The translations under genes were made by a program, and so were the position numbers. Under the pieces are notes generated by a model that was given only the letters and a program-made list of their open reading frames with translations, ran no database searches and had not been told where the DNA came from. Of a stretch of DNA of 64,000 bases, positions 52,673 through 62,400 are shown piece after piece. How positions within the stretch are numbered: the first letter of the stretch is position 1; the number at the start of each line of letters is the position of its first letter. This stretch comes from Mycolicibacter icosiumassiliensis (GTDB lineage Bacteria > Actinomycetota > Actinomycetes > Mycobacteriales > Mycobacteriaceae), in the NCBI RefSeq assembly GCF_900078685.2, contig NZ_LT546170.1, positions 541,663 to 605,662 of the forward strand, read 5' to 3'.

Positions 52673-53098
52673 GTGCGATTGCAGCGACAGGTAGTGGACT
52701 ACGCGCTCCGGCGCCGCTCCCTGCTGGCCGAGGTCTACTCCGGGCGTACCGGGGTGACCGAGGTGTGCGACGCCAACCCGTATCTGCTGCGCGCCGCGAA
52801 GTTCCACGGCAAGGCCAGTGCGGTGGTGTGCCCCATCTGCCGCAAGGAGCCGCTCACCCTGGTGTCCTGGGTATACGGCGATCAGTTGGGCGCGGTCTCG
52901 GGCTCGGCGCGTTCCGCTGAGGAACTGGTCCTGTTGGCCACCCGCTTCTCGGAGTTCTCGGTGTACGTCGTCGAGGTGTGCCGGACCTGCAGCTGGAATC
53001 ACCTGGTGAAGTCGTATGTCTTGGGCCTCGCACGCCCACCCAAGGGATCCCGCGGTCGACGGCCGGCACGCAGCGGAGCCCGTACCGCCAGTGAGTAA
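52673..53098 (+). CDS. DUF5318 zinc-ribbon-like protein (Rv0049 homologue)
   Basis: 141 residues from GTG 52673 (MRLQRQVVDYALRRRSLL). Two C-x2-C pairs (VCPICRKEP and VCRTCSWNH) suggest a zinc ribbon. The C-terminus is basic (KGSRGRRPARSGARTASE). It always precedes ponA1 in mycobacteria; its role is unknown. The ponA1 GTG (53091) overlaps its 3' end, so coupling is likely. A deleted second copy precedes the second ponA1. Confidence 0.9.
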   Translation: MRLQRQVVDYALRRRSLLAEVYSGRTGVTEVCDANPYLLRAAKFHGKASAVVCPICRKEPLTLVSWVYGDQLGAVSGSARSAEELVLLATRFSEFSVYVVEVCRTCSWNHLVKSYVLGLARPPKGSRGRRPARSGARTASE

Positions 53099-55319
53099 AC
53101 ATCACGACGACGGGTCCGATACTGGCTCGGCCCGGCCCTCCGACGCCGCCGGCCGGCGCCCCCCGGCGGGACCTGAGAGATGTAGAGCCCGCGCCGAATC
53201 CGCTGGAGTGGCTGCGGAGGCATCCGCCGAATTGGCGGTGGATTCGGCGCGGGCTCTACATCTCGGTGGTGGTGATGCTGCTGTTGCCGGTCATCACCTT
53301 CGCGATGGCCTACGCCATCACCGATGTGCCCTCGCCGGGTGACATCCGGACCAACCAGGTGTCGACGATCCTGGCCAGTGACGGATCCGAGCTGGCCAAA
53401 ATCATTCCGCCGGAAGGCAACCGCGTCGACATCGACATCAACCAGGTGCCGGTATACGTGCGTAACGCGGTGTTGGCCGCCGAGGACCGCGATTTCTACT
53501 CCAACCCGGGCTTCTCGGTGTCGGGCTTCGCCCGCGCGATCAAGAACAACCTCTTCGGCGGTGACACCCAGGGCGGTTCGACGATCACCCAGCAATACGT
53601 CAAGAACGCGCTGGTCGGATCCGAGCGGGCCGGCATGGGCGGATTGGTTCGCAAGGCCAAAGAACTCGTGATCGCCACGAAGATGTCCAGCGCGTGGCGC
53701 AAAGACGATGTGCTGCAGGCCTACCTGAACATCATCTACTTCGGCCGCGGTGCCTATGGGATCGCCGCGGCCACGCGGGCCTACTTCGACAAGCCCGTCG
53801 AGAAACTCGACATCGCCGAGGGTGCGCTGCTGGCCGCACTGATCCAGCGGCCGTCCACCCTGGATCCGGCGGTCGACCCCGAAGGTGCCCTCGACCGGTG
53901 GAACTGGGTGCTCGACGGCATGGTGGAGACCGGGGCACTTTCCGCCGGTGAGCGTGCCGCTCAGGAGTTTCCGTCCACGGTGTCGCCCGAATTGGCCCGC
54001 GCCCAGAACATCACCACCGGGCCCAATGGACTGATCCAGCGGCAGGTCACGCAGGAACTGCTCGAGCTGTTCAACATCGACGAACAGACGCTCAACACCC
54101 AGGGCCTGCAGATCACCAGCACCATCGATCCGGCGGCGCAGGATGCCGCCGAGGACGCGGTGACCACCTACCTCAAGGACCAGATCCCCAACATGCGCTC
54201 GGCGGTCGTGTCCATCGACCCGCGCGACGGCGCGGTGCGCGCCTACTACGGCGGATCGGATGCGACCGGCTTCGACTTCGCTCAGGCTGGGCTGCAGACC
54301 GGGTCGTCGTTCAAGGTGTTCGCGCTGGTGGCCGCGCTCGAGCAGGGCATCGGTCTGGGCTACCAGATCGACAGTTCTCCGCTGACCCTCGACAACGGCC
54401 GGACCAAGATCACCAACGCTGAGGGTGAGGGCTGCGGTGTTTGCAACATCGCCGAGGCGCTCAAGCGCTCGCTGAACACCGCCTACTACCGGCTGATGCT
54501 CAAGCTCAAGAACGGGGCGCAGGACGTCGCCGACGCCGCGCATCAGGCCGGGGTCGCCAAGAGCTTCCCCGGAGTGCCGCACACCCTGTCGCAGGACGGC
54601 GGCCCACCCGAAGGCGGAGTGGTGCTGGGCCAGTACCAGACCCGGGTTATCGATATGGCCTCGGCATACGCGACGTTGGCGGACTCGGGCATCTACCACC
54701 CGCCGCACTTCGTGGAGAAGGTGGTCAGCGCCGACGGGCGAGTGCTGTTCGATGCGAAGACCTCCGAAGACACCGGCGAGCAGCGCATCCCCAAGGCGGT
54801 CGCCGACAACGTCACCGCCGCCATGCAACCCATCGCCGGCTGGTCGCGTGGGCACAACCTGGCCGGCGGACGGCCGTCGGCGGCCAAGACCGGTACCACG
54901 CAGCTGGGCGATACCGGAGCCAACCGGGACGGTTGGATGGTCGGCTACACACCGTCGCTGTCAACCGCGGTCTGGGTGGGCACCACCGGGGGAGACGAAC
55001 CGCTGGTGAATCAGTGGGGCGGTCCGGTCTACGGCGCGGGCATACCGGCTGACATCTGGAAGGCCACCATGGACGGCGCCCTGAAGGGCACCCCCAACGA
55101 AACTTTCCCGACGCCCACCGACCCCCGCCAAGGGATGCCGGCCCGCCGCCGCCACCGGCGGAGACCGTCATCCAGCCCCCGATCGAGATCGCGCCGGGCA
55201 TCACCATCCCGATCGGTCCGCCCACGACGATCACGGCCGCCCCGCCCGTGCCGGCTGCGCCGCCTGCGCCCGAATCGGGCGGCCCGCCGCCGGCGGAGCA
55301 GCCGCCCGCTGCGCCGTAG
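53091..55319 (+). CDS. ponA1: Bifunctional class A penicillin-binding protein PonA1, copy 1, with disturbed 5' and 3' ends
   Basis: The uninterrupted frame is 53266-55353. It has the glycosyltransferase domain (AAEDRDFYSNPGF; GGSTITQQYVKNALVG) and the transpeptidase domain with active serine in TGSSFKVF, SLN in KRSLNTAYY and AAKTGTTQ. The natural start is probably GTG 53091 (VSKHHDDGSDTGS), overlapping the DUF5318 gene, but it is out of frame with the membrane helix. The break coincides with a 25-bp inverted repeat (53177-53201/53240-53264). At the 3' end, one added base in the C run near 55123 restores the usual Pro-rich tail (ETVIQPPIEIAPGITIPIG), ending at TAG 55319. Confidence 0.9.
53177..53264. 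repeat. Perfect 25-bp inverted repeat with 38-bp loop inside ponA1 copy 1
   Basis: The arm 53177-53201 is the exact reverse complement of 53240-53264. The right arm is native coding sequence (WIRRGLYIS, start of the membrane helix). The left arm has no family similarity and includes an in-frame shift from the N-terminal tail. This is the signature of a fold-back (snap-back) join. Confidence 0.9.
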
Positions 55320-55376
55320 TGCGTTTGTGACCTTGTTTCAACCCGAGGGTTAGTCCGCGGAAGTAGTCTGTTGGCC

Positions 55377-55514
55377 ATGCGACTGCAGCGACGCGTCGGG
55401 GACGGCGGGCTGCTGGGCACTTCGCCGACTGCCGAAATGTGTTGCACCCGAATCGGGATGGCGAAGGGCCGGAAGCCCGCCTCCTACTCGCGGGGACGCC
55501 TTGGGCGCCGGTGA
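55377..55514 (+). pseudogene. Internally deleted copy of the DUF5318 (Rv0049) gene
   Basis: ATG 55377 to TGA 55512-55514, 45 codons. It begins MRLQRRV, like the intact gene's MRLQRQV, and similarity extends upstream of the start (GTAGTCTG versus GTACTCTG). It ends in a basic stretch (AKGRKPASYSRGRLGRR) and its TGA overlaps the GTG of the second ponA1, just as the intact gene overlaps the first. The Cys-pair core is missing. Confidence 0.6.
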
Positions 55515-57716
55515 AAACCCAGGGCCCGACAGCGCCGGGTGCCGACAGCGCTGAAGAAGAGCACTTCTTGACGACGTCCGATGCCAAGCCCACCGACGAA
55601 GCGAACGGAACGGCCGCCGACAAAGCCGCCGAGTGCACCGATGACGAGGCGGATCGCCACGACCGCCTCGAAGCGGTCAAGGCCGCCATGGAGCGCCCTC
55701 GCCCGGACAGCGAAAAGTCCCCAGTACCAGACGAACCGCCGGCAGATCTCGAGACCGAGCCGGACCAGCACGGATCGCGGCGGCGGCGGAACTGGCTCTG
55801 GGCCCGACGCGGCCTGTACGCCGCCACTGCGGCGGCGCTGGTGGTCCCGGTCGTCACCTTCGGGATGGCGTACCGCACCGTGGAGATCCCCGAACCCGGT
55901 GACATCCACACCAGCCAGGTCACGACGATCCTCGCCGCCGACGGGACCGAGCTGGCGAAAATTGTGCCGCCGGAGGGGAATCGGGTTGACGTCAAGCTTG
56001 ACCGGGTGCCGGTCCACGTGCGTGACGCGGTGCTGGCCGCCGAGGACCGGGACTTCTACACCAACTCCGGCTTCTCGGTCTCGGGGCTGTTTCGGGCGGT
56101 CAAGAACAACCTGACCGGCGGTGACACGCAGGGCGGTTCGACGATCACCCAGCAATACGTCAAGAACGCCCTGGTCGGGTCCGAGCGGGCTGGCATGGGC
56201 GGATTGGTCCGCAAGGGCAAAGAGCTCGTCATCGCCACCAAGATGTCGGAGGCGTGGTCCAAGGACGAAGTGCTGGAGGCCTACCTCAACATCATCTACT
56301 TCGGCCGCACCACCTACGGGATCGCCGCGGCCGCCCGCGCGTACTTCGACAAGCGGGTCGAGGACCTCACCGTCTCCGAAGGTGCTTTGCTGGCGGCGGT
56401 GATTCAGCGGCCGTCCGCCTTGGACCCGGCTATCAACCGAGACCGGGCCATCGATCGGTGGAACTGGGTACTCGACGGCATGGTGCAAATCGGCGCCCTG
56501 ACGCTCAGTGAGCGGGCCAAGCAGTTCTTCCCGACTACCATCCCGCTCAACCAGGCGCGCAACGCCGACCAGGCGTCCGGGCCCAACGGGTTGATTCAAC
56601 GCCAGGTCACCGAGGAATTGCTCGACATGTTCCACATCGACGAGCAGACCCTGAACATGGAGGGACTGCGCATCACCACCACGATCGACATGAAGGCGCA
56701 GCGGGCGGTGGAGAAGGCCGTCAAGGCGACCATGGCTGGGCAAAAGCCGACTATGCGGACCGCCGTGGTCTCCATCGATCCACGCAACGGCGCGGTGCGG
56801 GCCTATTACGGCGGCGACGAGGTCGGCGGCTTCGACTTCGCCCAGGCCGGCTTGCAGACCGGTTCCTCATTCAAGGTGTTCGCCTTGGTGGCGGCGCTGA
56901 AGCAGGGCATCGGCCTGGGTGAACAGATCGACAGCGGCCCGCTGACGGTCGGCAAGACCAAGATCAGCAACGTGGGCGGCGCCAGCTGCGGAGTCTGCAA
57001 CATCGCCGAGGCACTCAAACGGTCGCTGAACACGGCCTACTACCGGCTGATGCTCAAGCTCAAGCACGGACCGCAGGACGTCGCCGATGCCGCACACCAG
57101 CTCGGGGTCGCGAAGAGCTTCCCGGGTGTGGCGCACACCTTGTCCCAGGATGGCCTGGGCGGACCCCCGGAGAACGGCATCGTGCTCGGCCAGTACCAGA
57201 CTCGGGTGATCGACATGGCGTCGGCGTACGCCACCCTGGCCGACTCCGGGATGTACCACCGGCCGCACTTCATCGCGAAGGTCGTGGGCCCGGACGACCG
57301 GGTGCTCTTCGACGTCACTGCCGCCAAGGACTCCGGCGAGCAGCGTGTCCCGAAAGCCGTCGCGGACAATGTCACCGACGCCATGAAGGCGATTCCGAGC
57401 TGGTCGGGTGGGCACGAGCTGGCTGGTGGGCGCCCGGCCGCGGCCAAGACCGGCACCACCCAGCTCGGCACCACCGGGGCCAACCGGGACGCCTGGATGG
57501 TCGGCTATACGCCGACCCTGTCGACGGCGGTCTGGGTGGGCACCACCGGCGGCGACGAACCGCTGACGAACAAGTGGGGCGGGCCGGTCTACGGCGCGGG
57601 CCTGCCGGCCGACATCTGGAAGGCCAGCATGGACGGCGCCCTGTGGGGAGACCCGATCGTGCAGTTCCCCAAGCCCACCGAGATCGGCGGCTTTGCGGGC
57701 GTGCCGGCCACCGCAC
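55511..57716 (+). CDS. ponA1: Class A penicillin-binding protein PonA1, copy 2, 3' end lost at an artefactual junction
   Basis: The start is GTG 55511, overlapping the deleted DUF5318 copy (GTGA); the frame opens further upstream at 55439. The cytoplasmic N-terminus is acidic, the membrane helix is about residues 102-121 (GLYAATAAALVVPVVTFGMAY). The glycosyltransferase domain has AAEDRDFYTNSGF and GGSTITQQYVKNALVG; the transpeptidase has TGSSFKVF, KRSLNTAYY and AAKTGTTQLG. All catalytic motifs are intact and it is the copy with an undamaged 5' end. Family sequence ends at EIGGFAGVPAT; the Pro-rich tail is replaced after base 57716 by adapter-like sequence and part of the next gene, with a chance stop at 57808. 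Confidence 0.9.
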
Positions 57717-57729
57717 GTATAAGAGACAG
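57717..57729. other. Match to the Tn5/Nextera mosaic end (likely untrimmed sequencing adapter)
   Basis: GTATAAGAGACAG equals the last 13 bases of the 19-bp Tn5 mosaic end AGATGTGTATAAGAGACAG used in Nextera libraries. It sits exactly between the truncated ponA1 copy 2 and the truncated Rv0051 homologue, whose homology starts at the next base (57730, DLPSR). The most economical reading is an adapter left in the assembly at a false join. Confidence 0.85.
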
Positions 57730-59298
57730 GACCTGCCCAGTCGCACCGATGCCATCGGTCACGCGCTGTCGAACACCATCGGCGGGCCGGTCGGTCGGCA
57801 TGCCCTGATCGGGCGGACCAGGTTCATGACGCCGCTGCGGGTGATGTTTTTGATCGCCGTGCTGTTCTTGGCCCTGGGCTGGACCACCAAGTCGGCGTGC
57901 CTGCAGAGCACGGGCGGCGGCAGCCCCGACCAGCGGGTAGCCAACTGGGACAACGAGCGGGCGTACTTCCAGCTGTGCTATTCCGACGTCGTACCGCTCT
58001 ACACCGCGGAGCTACTGGATCAGGGCAAATTCCCGTACAAGTCCAGCTGGGTGGAGAAGGACTCGTCGGGCAAGGAACAGACCCGCTACGACGGACTGCC
58101 CGCCGTGCGCTACATGGAATACCCGGTGCTCACCGGCGTGTACCAGTACGCGGCGATGGCCCTGGCGAAGACGTACACGGCGATCACCAAGGTGGTGAAG
58201 ATCCCAGCATTGAACGGGGTCGCCGAGGTGGTGGTGTTCTTCGACATCGTCGCGCTCGGTCTGGCACTGGCCTGGCTGGCGACGGTGTGGTCCACCGCCG
58301 AGCTGGCCGGCCGACGCATCTGGGACGCGGCGCTGGTGGCGGCATCGCCGCTGGTGATCTTCCAGATCTTCACCAATTTCGACGCGTTGGCCACCGCGTT
58401 CGCCGGGGCCGGCCTGTTGGCCTGGGCGCGGCGCCGCCCGACCGCGGCCGGGGTGCTGCTCGGTCTGGGCGCCGCCGCCAAGCTGTACCCGGTACTGCTG
58501 TTGTTTCCGCTGCTGGTGCTGGGGCTGCGCACCGGCCGGCTGCGGGAGGTCAAACGCACCGCGGTGGCCACCGCGGTCAGCTGGCTGGTGGTGAACCTGC
58601 CGGTCCTGCTGTACGCACCGCGCGGCTGGAGCGAATTCTTCCGGCTCAACTCCCGCCGCGGCGATGACATGGATTCGCTCTACAACGTGGTGCGGTCGTT
58701 GACCGGCTGGCGGGGCTTCGACGGCGACCTGGGAATGTGGCAGCCCCCGACGGTGCTCAACACCGTTGTCACCGCGCTGTTCGTGCTGTGCTGCCTAGGG
58801 ATCGGCTACATCGGGCTGACCGCGCCGCGGCGGCCGCGCGTCGCACAGTTGGCGTTTCTGGTGGTTGCGGCGTTCCTGCTGACCAACAAGGTGTGGAGTC
58901 CGCAGTTCTCGTTGTGGCTGGTGCCGCTGGCCGTGCTGGCTCTGCCGCACCGCCGGCTGCTGCTGGTCTGGATGACGGTCGACGCGCTGGTCTGGGTGCC
59001 GCGGATGTATTACCTCTACAGCGTTCCGGACCGCGGCCTGCCCGAGCAGTGGTTCACCAGCACGGTCCTGGTGCGCGACGTGGCGGTCATCGGGCTGTGT
59101 GCGCTGGTGATCCGGCAGATCTACCGCCCGCAGGAAGATCTGGTGCGGGCTCATGGGTGGGCCGACGACCCGGCCGGTGGGGTGTTCGACCGGGCCCCCG
59201 ATGCGCCCCGCATGAACCCGCCCTGGCTGCCGGCCCGACTGCGACCCCAGCCGACGGTCATGGCCCACGGGGGAACCGGGGCCTGGCGGCCGGATTGA
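57730..59298 (+). CDS. Integral membrane glycosyltransferase, GT87-like (Rv0051 homologue), 5' truncated
   Basis: The homologous frame begins at 57730 (DLPSRTDAIGHALSNTIGGPVG) and runs 522 codons; the first Met is at 57826. About ten transmembrane helices are visible, with large loops LCYSDVVPLYTAELLDQGKFPYKSSWVEKDSSGKEQTRYDG and GWSEFFRLNSRRGDDMDSLYNVV. The acidic periplasmic loop after helix 1 fits a GT-C polyprenyl-phosphate-dependent mannosyltransferase type. Function is not tested. The start of the H37Rv protein (about 25 residues) is missing because of the join at 57729; the in-frame extension to 57574 is ponA1 in another frame. Confidence 0.88.
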   Translation, partial: DLPSRTDAIGHALSNTIGGPVGRHALIGRTRFMTPLRVMFLIAVLFLALGWTTKSACLQSTGGGSPDQRVANWDNERAYFQLCYSDVVPLYTAELLDQGKFPYKSSWVEKDSSGKEQTRYDGLPAVRYMEYPVLTGVYQYAAMALAKTYTAITKVVKIPALNGVAEVVVFFDIVALGLALAWLATVWSTAELAGRRIWDAALVAASPLVIFQIFTNFDALATAFAGAGLLAWARRRPTAAGVLLGLGAAAKLYPVLLLFPLLVLGLRTGRLREVKRTAVATAVSWLVVNLPVLLYAPRGWSEFFRLNSRRGDDMDSLYNVVRSLTGWRGFDGDLGMWQPPTVLNTVVTALFVLCCLGIGYIGLTAPRRPRVAQLAFLVVAAFLLTNKVWSPQFSLWLVPLAVLALPHRRLLLVWMTVDALVWVPRMYYLYSVPDRGLPEQWFTSTVLVRDVAVIGLCALVIRQIYRPQEDLVRAHGWADDPAGGVFDRAPDAPRMNPPWLPARLRPQPTVMAHGGTGAWRPD

Positions 59299-59454
59299 TC
59301 GCCATGCTGCCCCATCCGGGCCTCGGCTGGCCACAGTTTGAGCGCCGCGAGGGGTGATTTGCGGACTCCGATAGTGGCTGGCACGCCGCTCGAAAGAACG
59401 TTCGTTTACCTGGACGCTTTATTTTCGTGACATTGCTGTAATCTCGCGGGCGCG
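59299..59454 (+). promoter_or_regulatory. Upstream region of the polyketide synthase gene
   Basis: 156 bp. It contains the palindrome GAACGTTC (59396-59403) in CGAAAGAACGTTCGTTT, a type of site used by TetR-like regulators, and a TA/T-rich run (GCTTTATTTTCGTGACATTGCTGTAAT, 59417-59443, shown here as two parts: GCTTTATTTTC then GTGACATTGCTGTAAT). Promoter and operator roles are inferred only. No clear ribosome binding site lies directly before the ATG. Confidence 0.3.
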
Positions 59455-62400
59455 ATGACTACCCCTCCCACGTCCCCCCACGAACCGTTCCCGCCGCAGG
59501 TTGCCATTATCGGGCTGGCTTGCCGGCTCCCAGGTGGGATCGACTCGCCGCAGCAGTTCTGGGAGGCATTGCTGCGCGGCGCCGACTTCATCGACGAAGT
59601 GCCCGCCGACCGGTGGGATGTCGATAGCTACTACGGCTCCGAACCGGGCGAACCGGGCCGGTCGGTATCGCGCTGGGGCGGCTTCCTGGACACCATCGGC
59701 GCGTTTGATGCCGACTTTTTTGGCATGACCGAGCCGGAGGCTACCGCGGTCGATCCGCAACACCGCCTGTTGCTGGAGACCTCGTGGGAGGCCGTCGAGC
59801 ACGCTGGAATGGACCCGGCGACCTTGGCTCGATCGCAGACCGGTGTCTTCGTGGGGCTGACGCATAGCGACTACGAACTGCTGTCCGCCGAGTGCGGTGC
59901 CGCTGAGGGGCCATACGGATTCACCGCTACCAACACAAGCTTTGCTTCGGCCCGGGTGTCGCAGGCCCTGGGACTTCACGGGCCGGCAGTCACGGTGGAC
60001 ACGGCGTGTTCCTCGGGCCTGATGGCGGTGCACCAAGCCTGCCGCAGCTTGCAGGTCGGTGAAAGCGAACTCGCCCTGGCGGGCGGTGTGTCGGTGATGC
60101 TCGAACCCCGCAGGTCGGTTGCCGGCTCGCAGCAGGGCATGTTGTCTCCGACCGGCCGATGCCGGGCCTTCGACGCCGCCGCCGACGGATTCGTCTCGGG
60201 TGAAGGCTGCGTGGTGTTGCTGCTCAAGCGATTGCCAGAGGCCATCCGCGACCACAATCGGATCCTGGCGGTGCTGCGCGGCAGTGCGGCCAATCAGGAC
60301 GGCGGTACCGGAACGGCTGCGGCGCCGTCGAATCCGGCGCAGGTCGCGGTGTATCAGGCCGCGTTGGCTGCTGCCGGCGTTGAAGCCGCCACGGTGGAGC
60401 TGGTTGAAGCACACGGTCTGGGCAATCCGACCGCGGATCTGACCGAGTATGCCGGACTGGCCGCGGTCTACGGCACCGACGACCGCTGCTTCTTGGGGTC
60501 GGTCAAGACCAACTTCGGGCACTGCCAGTCGGCATCCGGGCCGTTGGGCCTGATGAAGGCGATACTCGCACTGCAGAACGGCACGGTCCCACAGCATCTG
60601 AACTTCACCCGACTGCCGGACCAGCTGGCCGCGCTAGAAACCAACCTAGTTGTGCCGCAAGAAAATATGCCATGGCCCACGAGCGGCGAGCACCCGCGTC
60701 GGGCCGCGGTGTCATCCCTTGGCCTGTCGGGCACCAACGTGCACGTCGTCATCGAACAAGCCCCGGCGGTGCCGGCGGCAGTCGCCGAGCCGGTGACACA
60801 ACCCGACCAACAGGCGCCCCTGCTCTTCCCGATATCGGCGACCTCCGCGTCACAGCTACGGGTCACCGCGGGACGGCTGGCGGATTGGCTGGACGAGCAC
60901 GCCGCCGCGATGACCGGTTCCGGTCTGACCGATCTCGGCTACACCCTGGCGCGGCGGCGGTCACACCGGCCGGTACGAACGGTCTTGGCGGCGAACAACT
61001 TTAGTGAACTCGGCGAGGCGCTGCGCGAAATCGCCGGTAATGACCGGGCCTATCAGCCTGCTATCGGATCAGACGGCCGCGGTCCGGTGTGGGTGTTCTC
61101 CGAACAGACTCCTCAGTGGACCGCAATGGCGGCATTGCTCGCCGAAGAACCGGAGTTCGCCGCGGCGATCGCAAAGATGGAACCGGTCGTCGCCGAAGAG
61201 TCCGGCTTTTCACTCGCCGAAACCCTGGCTGCCGAGCTGCCGCCGACCGAAGTCGAGCGAGTCCAGCCGACGACCTTTGCCATCCAGGTCGCACTGGCCG
61301 AAGCGATGAGGGCCCATGGGGTTCGGCCGGGCGCCGTCATCGGGCATTCGCTCGGGGAGACGGCGGCGGCCGTCGTAGCCGGCGGGCTGACCCTGGAGGA
61401 CGGGCTCCGCGTCACCTGTCGCCGGTCACGGTTGATATCGCGGATCGCCGGTAGCGGTGCCATGGCCACCGTGGAACTGCCTGCGCAGCAAGTGCTCTCG
61501 GAGCTATCCATTCGCGACGTATCCGACGCGGTGCTCGCCGTGGTTGAGTCGCCGGTGTCGACAACCATCGGCGGTGACGGAAAAACCGTTCGAGACCTGG
61601 TGGCCGACTGGCAGCAACAGGGAGTGCCGGCGCGCGAGGTGGCTGTCGCGGTCGCCGCGCACTCGCCACAGGTCGAACCCATCCTTAATGAGCTGGCTCA
61701 AGCCCTGGCCGATCTGAAGCCGACTGAGCCCGAGATCCCGTACTACTCCGCGACGCTGTGGTCGCCACGTGACCGGCCGTCATTCGACGGCCAGTACTGG
61801 GCGGACAACCTGCGTTACATGGCGCGGTTCGCCGCGGCTGTGCAGGCGGCGATCAAGGACGGCTACCGGGTGTTCGGAGAGCTGACGTCGCACTCACGTT
61901 TGGCGCAGGTCCTCGAGCAGAATGCGAGCAGCCTCGACATCCCGATCGCTGCACTGCTGGCCGCCCCCCGAGAACGCCAGTCCTGGAAAGGATTACGTGG
62001 TTTCGTCGCTGATCTGCACAGCGCCGGAAGCGCGGTGGACTTCGCCGCGCAGTATCCATCGGGGACATTGGTGGACGCGCCGCTGCCGACCTGGAACCAT
62101 CGCGAGCTGATGTTCAGCCGGGAGGACGCAGACACGGCGCGGAGCGGCGCGGCGGTCCGGGCCGTACACCCGTTGTTGGGGACTTCACCCTGCCAGACGT
62201 GGCGTTCGGGTTCCTCCAACAGGTGTACGTGCGCTCCCAACAACGGGTGTACGGCCCGGACCGCCGCGCCGCTCCGCGCCGTGTCTGCGTCCTCCCGGCT
62301 GAACATCAGCTCGCGATGGTTCCAGGTCGGCAGCGGCGCGGCGGTCCGGGCCGTACACCCGTTGTTGGGAGCGCACGTACACCTGTTGGAGGAACCCGAA

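Noticed and set aside
52457..53002. 181-codon minus-strand ORF opposite the DUF5318 gene
   Set aside because: Lies opposite the conserved zinc-ribbon gene in another frame from the candidate remnant; no recognisable protein sequence.
55484..56743. 419-codon minus-strand ORF opposite ponA1 copy 2, with a similar one opposite copy 1
   Set aside because: Both are antisense shadows and look alike only because the two ponA1 genes are alike.
57717..57729. Genuine Tn5-family transposon end
   Set aside because: Only 13 of 19 end bases, one end, no transposase, no target-site duplication, and it sits at a double truncation. Library adapter is simpler.
62181..62340. A cysteine-rich inserted domain in the polyketide synthase
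   Set aside because: Its sequence is the reverse complement of neighbouring coding DNA, so the residues have no independent origin.
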